Source of the DNA: Bacteroidota bacterium
GTDB lineage: Bacteria; Bacteroidota; Bacteroidia; M30B66
Direction of reading: 5' to 3'
DNA length: 64,000 nt
Assembly: GCA_027490225.1 (NCBI GenBank)
Contig: JAIXYK010000063.1
Location: forward strand, 1-64,000
Shown here: positions 26,314-34,119 of the stretch, piece after piece
Layout of the letters: each line of letters opens with the position of its first letter
How positions within the stretch are numbered: the first letter of the stretch is position 1
Translations under genes and position numbers: made by a program
Notes under the pieces: generated by a model
Databases searched by the model: none
What the model was told of the DNA's origin: nothing
The model's input: only the letters and a program-made list of their open reading frames with translations

Positions 26314-27150
26314 TTATTGATGGATATTTAAAGTCATTAAAGGAACTGTGCTACTAAAAGCAATTTCCTTTGTTGTACTTGGGTAGAATAGCTCGTGAAA
26401 AAACGAATGATTTGCTCTTTCTATTACTATTAAATCAACTTTCTGTTTATTTATAAAACTTAAAATTGTGTTTGCAATATTATTTCTTGGAAAAATAAAT
26501 GTTCTGTGATTAACATTTTTAAGCTGTCTTTCAATATAAGTATCAGTTTCTACCTCAACGTCTGAAAGTAAATGTCCATCAGGAATAATATGAATAACAT
26601 TTAAAATTGCTTTAAATATTCCTGCAATATTTTTAATTTCAATTAAATCATTCACACCTTCTCTATGTTCTCTATAATCGCAAGCATAAGCGATATTTTT
26701 AATTCCAGAATACTTGCAATTCATTGGAACAATTATTACAGGAACTTCAGATTTTTTTGAAATAGTGAGGGCATTACTTCCAAATACTGCTTTGCTAATA
26801 CTGTTCGTTTTACCTGAGATTCCCATCACAATCAGATCAACGCTTTTCTCATTTACATAATTCTCAATATTGGAATTCAAATCTCCCAATTCTACATTAC
26901 AACTAATTGGACCAATAAAAGGATAGAGCTTTTTTATTTTATGCGCTCTACTTTTCAATAAATTTGTATTATGCTCAACACTACTGATCATAGTAAATGC
27001 AACAGGTTCAAGCTCATAACTGGCTACCGGCATTAGTTCACTATGAAATATAATCAAACTTGCTTTTAAATCATTGGCAATGCCGGCAGCAAATTCCAAA
27101 GCATTATCTGAAGGTTCAGTAAAGTCTAACGCAACGAGAATAGTTTTCAT
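26314..27150 (-). CDS. Universal stress protein, two tandem UspA domains
   Basis: ATG 27150 (MKTILVALDFTEPSD) is chosen because the longer frame adds MYKIFF without need and would run into the -7 element at 27166-27173. The 278-aa protein has two UspA-like domains; the first ends with VDLIVMGISGKTN and GSNALTISKKSEVPVIIVP, close to the ATP-binding motif G-2x-G-9x-GS, and the second keeps KVDLIVIERAN but a degenerate glycine loop. Such proteins are often next to respiratory regulators. As first gene of the oxidase cluster, it lies behind a CRP/FNR-type palindrome and is probably induced at low oxygen. Confidence 0.88.
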   Translation of the reverse strand: MKTILVALDFTEPSDNALEFAAGIANDLKASLIIFHSELMPVASYELEPVAFTMISSVEHNTNLLKSRAHKIKKLYPFIGPISCNVELGDLNSNIENYVNEKSVDLIVMGISGKTNSISKAVFGSNALTISKKSEVPVIIVPMNCKYSGIKNIAYACDYREHREGVNDLIEIKNIAGIFKAILNVIHIIPDGHLLSDVEVETDTYIERQLKNVNHRTFIFPRNNIANTILSFINKQKVDLIVIERANHSFFHELFYPSTTKEIAFSSTVPLMTLNIHQ

Positions 27151-27165
27151 AAAAAATATTTTATA

Positions 27166-27173
27166 CAAAGCTA
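27166..27173 (-). promoter_or_regulatory. Promoter -7 element of usp (minus strand)
   Basis: On the minus strand the sequence reads TAGCTTTG, an exact TAnnTTTG match, about 16 nt before the usp start. The palindrome at 27217-27232 would be centred near -64, a usual CRP activator distance. A direct repeat of CTATTTCGAA (27171-27190) overlaps it. Confidence 0.5.
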
Positions 27174-27216
27174 TTTCGAACTATTTCGAATTTTTCTATT
27201 TTATATCAGCTTGAAG

Positions 27217-27232
27217 TATGACTTTTGTCATA
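27217..27232. promoter_or_regulatory. Candidate CRP/FNR-type operator between usp and the sensor kinase
   Basis: TATGAC-TTTT-GTCATA is a perfect 16-bp palindrome in the divergent intergenic region. Its core TGAC-N4-GTCA is shared with the site before ccoS. Position is consistent with activation of usp and perhaps control of the kinase gene. Which protein binds is inference. Confidence 0.6.
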
Positions 27233-27287
27233 ATTTAGTCTTATCAAATAGGCTCAAATAATATTAATTTCGAAAAATTGAAGTTTG

Positions 27288-27295
27288 TATTTTTG
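27288..27295 (+). promoter_or_regulatory. Promoter -7 element of the histidine kinase gene
   Basis: TATTTTTG fits TAnnTTTG, 39 nt before ATG 27335. The -33 element is not clear. Confidence 0.4.
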
Positions 27296-27334
27296 GAAGG
27301 TGATTAACTCGTATTTAATTAGAAGAAAAATAGA

Positions 27335-28531
27335 ATGAATAGTCTTGATGCCCTTTTTGAATTCGCTACAGAAGGAATAATTATATCTGACGAAACGGGT
27401 GTAATCAATAAAATAAATCCAAGTGCTGAAAAATTGTTTGGATATGATATTGGAGAATTACTTTTTAATAAAATTGAAATTCTTGTGCCATCAAGATTTG
27501 AGCATTCTCATCAACATAATAGGGCAAGTTTCAATTTAAAACCAACTCCAAGGGTGATGGGCAAGGGGTTTGAATTATTTGGTAAAAAAAAAGATGGCAC
27601 TGAGTTTCCACTTGAAATTAGTTTAAGTCCTTATTCTGTTAATGGGAAACTTCATGTAATAGCATTCATTATTGATATTTCTGAAAGAAGAAAAGCCCAA
27701 GAAAACATTAAAAGAGTAAATGCAGAATTAGAATTAAAAGTTGAAGAGAGAACTAAAATCCTAAAAGAAACCCTGCATGAATTAGAAGCTTCTAAAGAAG
27801 AGTTAAGCATAGCTTTAGAAAGAGAGAAAGAGCTAAATGATTTGAAATCGAGATTTGTTACGATGGCTTCGCATGAATTTAGAACTCCTTTAAGTACAAT
27901 ATTATCTTCGGCTTCATTAATTGGTAAATATAAAACTACAGAGGAAGAAGAAAAAAGGGCGAAACATGTAGAAAGAATTAAATCTGCAGTTTCAAATATG
28001 ACGTTGATTTTAAATGACTTCCTTTCTGCAGGCAGATTAGAAGAAGGTAAAATATCAATTAATCTTGTTTCAATTAATATTCCTGAATTTATTTCTGGAT
28101 GCTTAGCAGAAATTTCTACTATCTTAAAAAAGGGACAAGAGGTTGAATATCATCATACCGGGCCCAATTATTTCGTTACTGACAAGCAATTTTTAAAAAA
28201 TATAATCATTAACCTTGTTTCAAATTCAAGTAAATTTTCTGCTGAAGGTAAATCCATCCAAATAATAACTCATAATGAAATAGAAGAACTTCAGTTTCAA
28301 ATTAAAGACCAGGGAATGGGAATACCTTATGAAGAACAAAGAAACTTATTCCAACGGTTTTTCCGAGCCAAAAATGCGATGAACGTACAAGGAACTGGTT
28401 TAGGTTTAAGCATAGTAGAAAAATACGTGGAATTGCTTCGTGGAACAATTACATTTGAAAGTGAATTAAATAAAGGCACTACATTTTACATTAATTTATC
28501 AAAACAAAATGAAGACAATTCTGATTATTGA
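27335..28531 (+). CDS. Soluble PAS-domain sensor histidine kinase (FixL-like)
   Basis: A 398-aa cytosolic two-component kinase: PAS domain residues about 1-115, coiled coil 120-170, HisKA with the phospho-accepting His180 (MASHEFRTPLS), and an HATPase domain with NLVSNSSKFS, DQGMGIP and GTGLGLSIV. No membrane span. The PAS domain aligns without gaps to the FixL haem-binding segment, and His59 falls on the FixL haem ligand, but the distal Arg of FixL is a Phe here, and non-haem PAS domains of this subtype also carry that His, so oxygen sensing is a possibility, not a conclusion. It overlaps its regulator by 23 bases and is divergent from the cbb3 block. Confidence 0.9.
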   Translation: MNSLDALFEFATEGIIISDETGVINKINPSAEKLFGYDIGELLFNKIEILVPSRFEHSHQHNRASFNLKPTPRVMGKGFELFGKKKDGTEFPLEISLSPYSVNGKLHVIAFIIDISERRKAQENIKRVNAELELKVEERTKILKETLHELEASKEELSIALEREKELNDLKSRFVTMASHEFRTPLSTILSSASLIGKYKTTEEEEKRAKHVERIKSAVSNMTLILNDFLSAGRLEEGKISINLVSINIPEFISGCLAEISTILKKGQEVEYHHTGPNYFVTDKQFLKNIIINLVSNSSKFSAEGKSIQIITHNEIEELQFQIKDQGMGIPYEEQRNLFQRFFRAKNAMNVQGTGLGLSIVEKYVELLRGTITFESELNKGTTFYINLSKQNEDNSDY

Positions 28532-29576
28532 GGACAACACTGAAGTACGTGAAAATGCAGCTGAAATACTCGAACTAGCTAACTACAAAGTTCTGCAAGC
28601 TGAAAATGGTAAAATTGGGGTTGAAGTAGCGAATTCTAAGCATATTGATTTAATAATTTGCGACATTATGATGCCCGTTCTAGATGGCTATGGAGTAATT
28701 CATTTGTTAAGTAATAATCCTAAAACAGCCAGTATTCCATTTATATTTTTAACTGCTAAATCTGAAAGAGGAGACTTCCGAAAAGCCATGGAAATGGGAG
28801 CTGACGACTATTTAACAAAACCCTTTGATGATATAGAATTATTAAGAGCCATTGAAAGTAGATTTAAAAAATCGGAGGTAATAAAAGATGACATTATTAG
28901 AGATGGAAAAGGATTAAACGGTTTTTTGGATGAAGTAAAATCAATAAAAGAATTAAAAGATTTAAGCTTAAGGGCTAAGACAAAAGTTTACAAAAAGAAA
29001 GAGGCAATATATATTGAAAGTAGCACTCCTAATTTTCTTTATCTCATTGAAAAAGGGAAAGTTAAGATTTACAGAGAACATCAATATGGTAAAGAATTAA
29101 TAATTTCTTTGCTTAAAGAAGGAGATTTCTTTGGGTACACAGCATTATTGCATGAAAACAATTACAACGAAAGTGCAGAAGCGCTAGAAGAAACTCACAT
29201 TGTTTTAGTTCCAAAAGAAGATTTTTATGCTTTGTTAAACAGCAATCATTTTGTTATGAAACGATTTGTTAAGCTGCTTTCAAATGAAGTACAAGAGAAG
29301 GAAGAACAATTACTTCAAATGGCCTATAGCAGCGTAAAGAAAAGAGTAACTGAAACTTTATTAAAACTCCAAAAGCAAAATCAAAAAGAAAGCGATGAAG
29401 TATTTAATATTTCAATTTCAAGAGAAGATCTGGCAAATATTGTTGGTACTGCAACGGAATCATTAATCAGAACTTTAGGTGACTTAAAAAACGATAACTT
29501 AATTGAGATAAAGGGTAGTAATATTTCAATAAATGATGTTCAGAAACTTGAAACTTCAGTTAAAAAATATTATTGA
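28509..29576 (+). CDS. Response regulator fused to a CRP/FNR-type transcription factor
   Basis: A 355-aa protein with a receiver domain (residues 1-120; acidic pocket Glu8/Asp9, phospho-acceptor Asp52 in ICDIMMP, Thr in FLTAKSE, Lys in LTKPFDD), a cyclic-nucleotide-type beta barrel (about 155-260, KVKIYREHQYGKELII) and a CRP winged helix at the end (SREDLANIVGTATESLIRTL). The recognition helix keeps Glu and Arg at the positions that in CRP and FNR read the GA of TGA half-sites. There is no FNR cysteine cluster, so signals should come from the partner kinase. It is the probable activator acting on the TGAC-N4-GTCA palindromes of the oxidase cluster. Confidence 0.92.
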   Translation: MKTILIIEDNTEVRENAAEILELANYKVLQAENGKIGVEVANSKHIDLIICDIMMPVLDGYGVIHLLSNNPKTASIPFIFLTAKSERGDFRKAMEMGADDYLTKPFDDIELLRAIESRFKKSEVIKDDIIRDGKGLNGFLDEVKSIKELKDLSLRAKTKVYKKKEAIYIESSTPNFLYLIEKGKVKIYREHQYGKELIISLLKEGDFFGYTALLHENNYNESAEALEETHIVLVPKEDFYALLNSNHFVMKRFVKLLSNEVQEKEEQLLQMAYSSVKKRVTETLLKLQKQNQKESDEVFNISISREDLANIVGTATESLIRTLGDLKNDNLIEIKGSNISINDVQKLETSVKKYY

Positions 29577-29601
29577 GTTTCCCTTTATTTTCTTGAATAT
29601 T

Positions 29602-31956
29602 CTAATTGCCAATCAGCAGAACAGTGCCTTTTTCAATGAATTCAACATCTTTAATATCGGTGCCACTTATCACATAGAAATAAGTTCCGTCTCCTAACTT
29701 TTCTCCATTAGTATTGCCATCCCATCCATTTTCAACAATATTCCAACTATATAAAGATTTACCCCATCGGTTAAAAATTTGTGCATTAAAGGTTTTTACA
29801 GCATTGTGTTTTACCTTAAAAAGATCATTCAAATTATCACCATTGGGACTAAATACATTTGGAACCACCAGCAAAAGTTTATCGCTTTTTACCTTTATTA
29901 CTTTATAAGAAGTATCTGCACAACCTGTGCTATTTGTACAAATCAGCTTTAATTCAACGTTACCAGAATCAGGAAAGTTTATAATTCCTGGAGCTACAAA
30001 GTCAATAATAGTAGTATCTTGATACCAAGTGCAACTTTCGGCATTTACATCTAAAGAACTTACTGCAACTGATAAGGTCGTATAGCCAGAATCAATATTA
30101 GTTACAATCTCTGTAGAAACTGGTAATCCTGTTATAACTATTTGATCTGTTGCGGTGTTGCAAATTCCTTCCCTTGTTAAAATATAAGTACCAGCAGTTG
30201 TAACAGTTATCGATTGCCCTTGATCTCCTGTACTCCAATTATTAATAGTAGCATCAGAAGAAGTTAACTCTATTGGTTCACCTGAACACAATGAAGTACC
30301 GTTATTACTGGTAATTTGAGCTGTCACTAAAGCATTTCTAGTTAATACAACTTTTAAAGGAAGACTTTCGCAATTTCCTAATACACTTGTAACATAAAAA
30401 GTACCTGTTATTGTTGCAGGTTGAAAAGTTGCACCGTTTGCTAATAAGTTCTGTAAGTTAATATCAGCATACCAATTAATGCTGTTGTTTCCATTACTTA
30501 TAACTTCCAATGCAGGAATTGGTTCTCCTTCGCAATAAGTAACTAAAGTATCTCCAGTTGGAATTTGTACAAAAGAGAACTCAATTTGAACAGAAGCTGT
30601 TTCAGAAACGCAACCATTTAAGGTTTGGTTCACAAAATAAGTGGTATTTACGTTTAAAGCTGGTAAAAAAGTATTTCCAGACGCAATAAGTTGGGTAAGA
30701 TTTGCATCTGAGTACCAATTTATAGTTGCTCCATTATCTCCAATAACTTCCAAATTTTCTACATTTGCGCCACCGCAGTAAATTGTATTTCCGGTAATTA
30801 TTGGCTCACTTAGGTTTATGATATTCAATGTTTGAGTTTCTGAATCTTGGCAATTTCCATTTCCAACAGAATATGTAATTGGAACAAGACCATTAATTCC
30901 GCTAATATTTAAAATATTCCCCGAAACACCTGTGCCACTCCAAGTTCCGCCTGGTGTTCCTGTTAACAAAGAATTTAAGTCGAAACCAGTTGCGCTGCCG
31001 CAAATATTCACTGGATTAGAAAATGAGGCATCAACATTTGCGCTAACAGAAACTGTATGAGTTACACTTGCTGGAACTGTTAAACAATTGTTTGTTGGAA
31101 CTACTGTATAAGTTATATCAATATTTCCATTTAAGCCTGAGGGATTAAAAATATTTCCAGTTACTCCTGGCCCTGAGAAAGTTCCTCCTAAAGTTCCTGT
31201 AATTAAAGCACTTAAATCAATTGGAGCTGAAGTTTCACAAAAAGCACCAGGATTTGTCCAGTTTGCAGAAAATGGTGTAAATGGCGCTTGGCAACCTGTA
31301 TTGGAATAAGTTGGAATTCCATCATTGGTAAAATTAACAGTAGCCCCATTTTGAGCTTGGTTAGTTCCATTAATATCCACCAAACTGGTTCTTTGATATG
31401 TTACTGTTTCTGTACATGGATTTGTTGCGCTTGTAATATAAATTGTTAAGGTTTGATTATCAGGAGCGGCTGTATTATAATTCAAAAAATGACCACCAGC
31501 CTGACTGTTATGTTGGTGGTAAATTACAAACAAAGTATCTGTTAAATTTGCAAAAGAGTTTAAAGATACATCTACTTGATAACTTGTGATAGCTAACACC
31601 CTTGCGCCAGCGGGTAATACTCCATTATTGGGTTCTCTTAACAAACCGCAGCCTGTAATAGTGCTGTTTAACTCAATGGTTTTACTTTGAGTGCTTGCAT
31701 TTTGCACAAAACCACCAAAAGTAAGTTGTGGATTGATATCTACTGAAGGCCAACCATCAAATAATTGGATTTCAGAAATATTAATTGGATCTGATCCAAC
31801 TCTAAACCTAAACATCTCATTTAAACCTTCAGGACTTGCTCCTCCATCACAAGCATCTACAAGAATAGTTTCTATTTCTATGCAGTTTTGGGCTCTTGTA
31901 TTTGATAAGACAAAAAGAAATATGGCAATTGATAAGAAGTAACTAATTCTATTCAT
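29602..31956 (-). CDS. Large secreted T9SS protein with Ig-like repeats and type B sorting domain
   Basis: A 784-aa exported protein: signal peptide about residues 1-22, a lamin-tail-like N-terminal part (CIEIETILVDACDGGASPEG), several immunoglobulin-like repeats with recurring CQ/CN and NTTYFVN motifs, and a C-terminal gliding-motility-associated domain (VPNVFSPNGDNLND, FNRWGKSLYS, GWDGNTNGEKLGDGTYFY). The last domain directs type IX secretion and covalent or polymer-linked surface display. The repeats suggest adhesion or a surface layer role, but no ligand can be named. It converges with the regulator gene upstream without a hairpin between them. Confidence 0.93.
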   Translation of the reverse strand: MNRISYFLSIAIFLFVLSNTRAQNCIEIETILVDACDGGASPEGLNEMFRFRVGSDPINISEIQLFDGWPSVDINPQLTFGGFVQNASTQSKTIELNSTITGCGLLREPNNGVLPAGARVLAITSYQVDVSLNSFANLTDTLFVIYHQHNSQAGGHFLNYNTAAPDNQTLTIYITSATNPCTETVTYQRTSLVDINGTNQAQNGATVNFTNDGIPTYSNTGCQAPFTPFSANWTNPGAFCETSAPIDLSALITGTLGGTFSGPGVTGNIFNPSGLNGNIDITYTVVPTNNCLTVPASVTHTVSVSANVDASFSNPVNICGSATGFDLNSLLTGTPGGTWSGTGVSGNILNISGINGLVPITYSVGNGNCQDSETQTLNIINLSEPIITGNTIYCGGANVENLEVIGDNGATINWYSDANLTQLIASGNTFLPALNVNTTYFVNQTLNGCVSETASVQIEFSFVQIPTGDTLVTYCEGEPIPALEVISNGNNSINWYADINLQNLLANGATFQPATITGTFYVTSVLGNCESLPLKVVLTRNALVTAQITSNNGTSLCSGEPIELTSSDATINNWSTGDQGQSITVTTAGTYILTREGICNTATDQIVITGLPVSTEIVTNIDSGYTTLSVAVSSLDVNAESCTWYQDTTIIDFVAPGIINFPDSGNVELKLICTNSTGCADTSYKVIKVKSDKLLLVVPNVFSPNGDNLNDLFKVKHNAVKTFNAQIFNRWGKSLYSWNIVENGWDGNTNGEKLGDGTYFYVISGTDIKDVEFIEKGTVLLIGN

Positions 31957-31982
31957 ACTTTTATTTTAAGGTTTTTAATATT

Positions 31983-32387
31983 CTAAAAGATAAATTCTAC
32001 ATCTTGAATTAAATCAGGATTTAGACTTAAAGCTACAGGACAAGTCTTAGCAGCTTTTTCAATTATACTTCGTTCCAGGGCCGAATATTGTTGTGGAAAA
32101 TTGCTGAAACTAACTTCAATTTTTGACACTTTTCTTGGATTTGATGCCATGTGTTTGGTAATTGAAACCTCAACACCATCAATACTAAAACCATGAGTTC
32201 TAGCGGCAATACCAATAATTGTAAGCATACAACTTCCTAATGAAGCACTTAGCATATCAGTTGGTGAAATAGCTTCGCCTTTACCTTGATTGTCGATAGG
32301 AGCATCTGTAATAACATTTTGCCTTGAAGCTACATGTGTAATATGCGTTCTTAAGTCACCTTGGTAAATGGTTTTGATGGTTGGCAT
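31983..32387 (-). CDS. OsmC/Ohr-family peroxiredoxin-like protein
   Basis: A 134-aa protein. The open frame extends to 32477, but the extra 30 residues are hydrophobic and overlap the divergent promoter, so ATG 32387 (MPTIKTIYQGD) is preferred. The two active-site cysteines are present: SLGSCML and KTCPVALSL. Family members reduce organic hydroperoxides using lipoylated or other thiols. It is divergent from an outer-membrane gene and lipoyl synthase, which is interesting because Ohr/OsmC enzymes can be reduced by lipoylated proteins. It has no terminator visible. Confidence 0.9.
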   Translation of the reverse strand: MPTIKTIYQGDLRTHITHVASRQNVITDAPIDNQGKGEAISPTDMLSASLGSCMLTIIGIAARTHGFSIDGVEVSITKHMASNPRKVSKIEVSFSNFPQQYSALERSIIEKAAKTCPVALSLNPDLIQDVEFIF

Positions 32388-32390
32388 TAA

Positions 32391-32424
32391 TTTGTGCTTT
32401 AGGTAATTTGGTTTTGTATCTTTG
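32391..32424 (+). promoter_or_regulatory. Promoter of the outer-membrane gene and lipA
   Basis: TTTG at 32391-32394 (-33) and TATCTTTG at 32417-32424 (-7) with a 22-nt spacing. The transcript would begin near 32430, shortly before the TTG start at 32444. Confidence 0.55.
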
Positions 32425-32443
32425 ACACTTCTTTCCAAAAGTA

Positions 32444-33235
32444 TTGAAAAATAGATTAGGCATATTATTTTCTGCATTTTTTTTTAGGAGCAAACTTATT
32501 TTATTTTTCTTCTTAATTTCATTTGCGGGAAACCTGTTGGCTCAAGACATAAAAGGTGTTGAGGAAAAAGGCATTCTTTACAAGTATGTGAAACATTCAG
32601 GTTTTACAATTCATACACAAGGCTTAGGAATTAACTATAGAAGAGGAAAACACCTTACAGGATTCAGTTATCGATTTTGGGACTTTTCTTTGACGAGCAT
32701 GAAACACCCCAAAGAAATTCGCTCTGTCAACCCGTTTAGTAGCAATAATGGAGGTTTTATTTATGGTAAACTAATCGGACTTTCCTTATTAAGAGCTGGA
32801 ATTGGTAAACAAAAATCAATCAATAAAAAAGGAGATATTGGTGGAGTTGAATTGAATTATGGTTATTATGGAGGGTTTTCTGTGGCTATTGAGCGGCCCA
32901 TCTATCTTAATATTTTCTACATCTCTGATCAAACAGGTGTAAAAGAAAAGGTAGAAAAATATGACCCTGATATACATTTCCCAGACAACATTGCAGGGAG
33001 AGCTTCGGTTTGGAAAGGTTTCTCGGAGCCAAAATTCCACCCAGGTTTATATGCTTCATTCTTATTGAATGCAGAATTTGGAAAAGACCCTCAGAAATTG
33101 CATTCTTTAGAAACAGGAGTTACTATTGATGCTTTTTTAAACCCAATTCAAATAATGGCGTTTAACAAGCCTACAAACGCATACGTTACTTTATTTATTA
33201 GATACCTTTTCGGAAAAAAGTGGAACAGAGCATGA
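32444..33235 (+). CDS. Hypothetical outer-membrane beta-barrel-like protein upstream of lipA
   Basis: A 263-aa exported protein with a leader that ends about LLAQ (residue 34). The frame has no ATG near its beginning; TTG 32444 after a good promoter is the likely start. The mature part alternates short hydrophobic and aromatic strands ([38 protein letters not shown]) and ends with an aromatic barrel strand ([14 protein letters not shown]), as in small outer-membrane barrels. No family name is recognised. It overlaps lipA by four bases (ATGA), a strange partner for a cytosolic enzyme but one that I recall from other Bacteroidota. Confidence 0.75.
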   Translation: MKNRLGILFSAFFFRSKLILFFFLISFAGNLLAQDIKGVEEKGILYKYVKHSGFTIHTQGLGINYRRGKHLTGFSYRFWDFSLTSMKHPKEIRSVNPFSSNNGGFIYGKLIGLSLLRAGIGKQKSINKKGDIGGVELNYGYYGGFSVAIERPIYLNIFYISDQTGVKEKVEKYDPDIHFPDNIAGRASVWKGFSEPKFHPGLYASFLLNAEFGKDPQKLHSLETGVTIDAFLNPIQIMAFNKPTNAYVTLFIRYLFGKKWNRA

Positions 33236-34098
33236 ATGAAATTATAGAAAAACCAATCAGAGTAAAAAAACCAGAATGGTTAAGGGTAAAATTACCAACA
33301 GGACCAGAATATGCAGAGGTTAGAAAGTTGGTAGATGAACATAAATTACATACTATTTGCGAAAGCGGTAACTGCCCTAATATGGGCGAATGCTGGGGAG
33401 CTGGAACGGCAACTTTTATGATTTTGGGTAATATCTGCACCCGTTCTTGTGGATTTTGTGCTGTAGCTACAGGAATGCCAAGTTCGGTAGACTGGAATGA
33501 ACCTAAACGTGTTGCAAATTCAGTAAAATTGATGAGTGTTAAGCACTGCGTTATTACTTCAGTTGACCGAGATGACTTAAAAGACGGAGGCTCTATCATT
33601 TGGGTTGAAACTATCAATGCTGTTCGGGCCGCAAGTCCGAATACCACTATGGAAACGCTCATTCCTGACTTTATGGGGAAATGGGAAAATTTGCAAAGAA
33701 TAATAGATGTTAGACCTGAGATTGTTTCCCATAATTTAGAAACTGTTCGCAGGCTTACCAAAGAAGTTAGAATTCAGGCGAAATACGATAGAAGTTTAGA
33801 AGTGTTGAGCAGACTTAAAGCAGGAGGTTGCAATACCAAATCGGGTGTTATGCTGGGTTTAGGAGAAACCGAAGAGGAAATTTACGAAACCATTACTGAC
33901 CTTAGAAATGCAAAAGTTGATGTATTGACTTTGGGACAATATCTACAACCAACCCCAAAACACTTGCCTGTAGCAGAATTTATACACCCTGATAAATTTG
34001 CTCAATACAAAGAGTTTGCAATGGGCTTAGGTTTTAGATATGTTGAAAGCGGACCTTTGGTAAGAAGTTCTTACCATGCAGAGAAGCATTTGTTTTAA
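33232..34098 (+). CDS. lipA: Lipoyl synthase
   Basis: Inserts two sulfurs into octanoyl groups to make lipoate on dehydrogenase complexes. The 288-aa radical SAM enzyme carries both clusters: auxiliary cluster cysteines [12 protein letters not shown] (about residues 43-54) and CTRSCGFC for the SAM cluster, and the C-terminal RSSYHAE motif whose Ser is a cluster ligand. ATG 33232 overlaps the previous stop as ATGA; an upstream in-frame ATG (33220) would add only four residues inside the previous gene. Confidence 0.97.
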   Translation: MNEIIEKPIRVKKPEWLRVKLPTGPEYAEVRKLVDEHKLHTICESGNCPNMGECWGAGTATFMILGNICTRSCGFCAVATGMPSSVDWNEPKRVANSVKLMSVKHCVITSVDRDDLKDGGSIIWVETINAVRAASPNTTMETLIPDFMGKWENLQRIIDVRPEIVSHNLETVRRLTKEVRIQAKYDRSLEVLSRLKAGGCNTKSGVMLGLGETEEEIYETITDLRNAKVDVLTLGQYLQPTPKHLPVAEFIHPDKFAQYKEFAMGLGFRYVESGPLVRSSYHAEKHLF

Positions 34099-34119
34099 AA
34101 ATATTTTTAAAAAACTTGC

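Noticed and set aside
28509-29576. Iron-sulfur FNR identity of the regulator
   Set aside because: The N-terminal cysteine cluster of FNR is missing and a receiver domain is present instead.
29577-29601. Terminator between the regulator and the T9SS gene
   Set aside because: No inverted repeat is visible in the 25-base gap.
33198-33761. 187-aa open frame antisense to lipA
   Set aside because: It is a shadow of a strongly conserved gene; no promoter or domain supports it.
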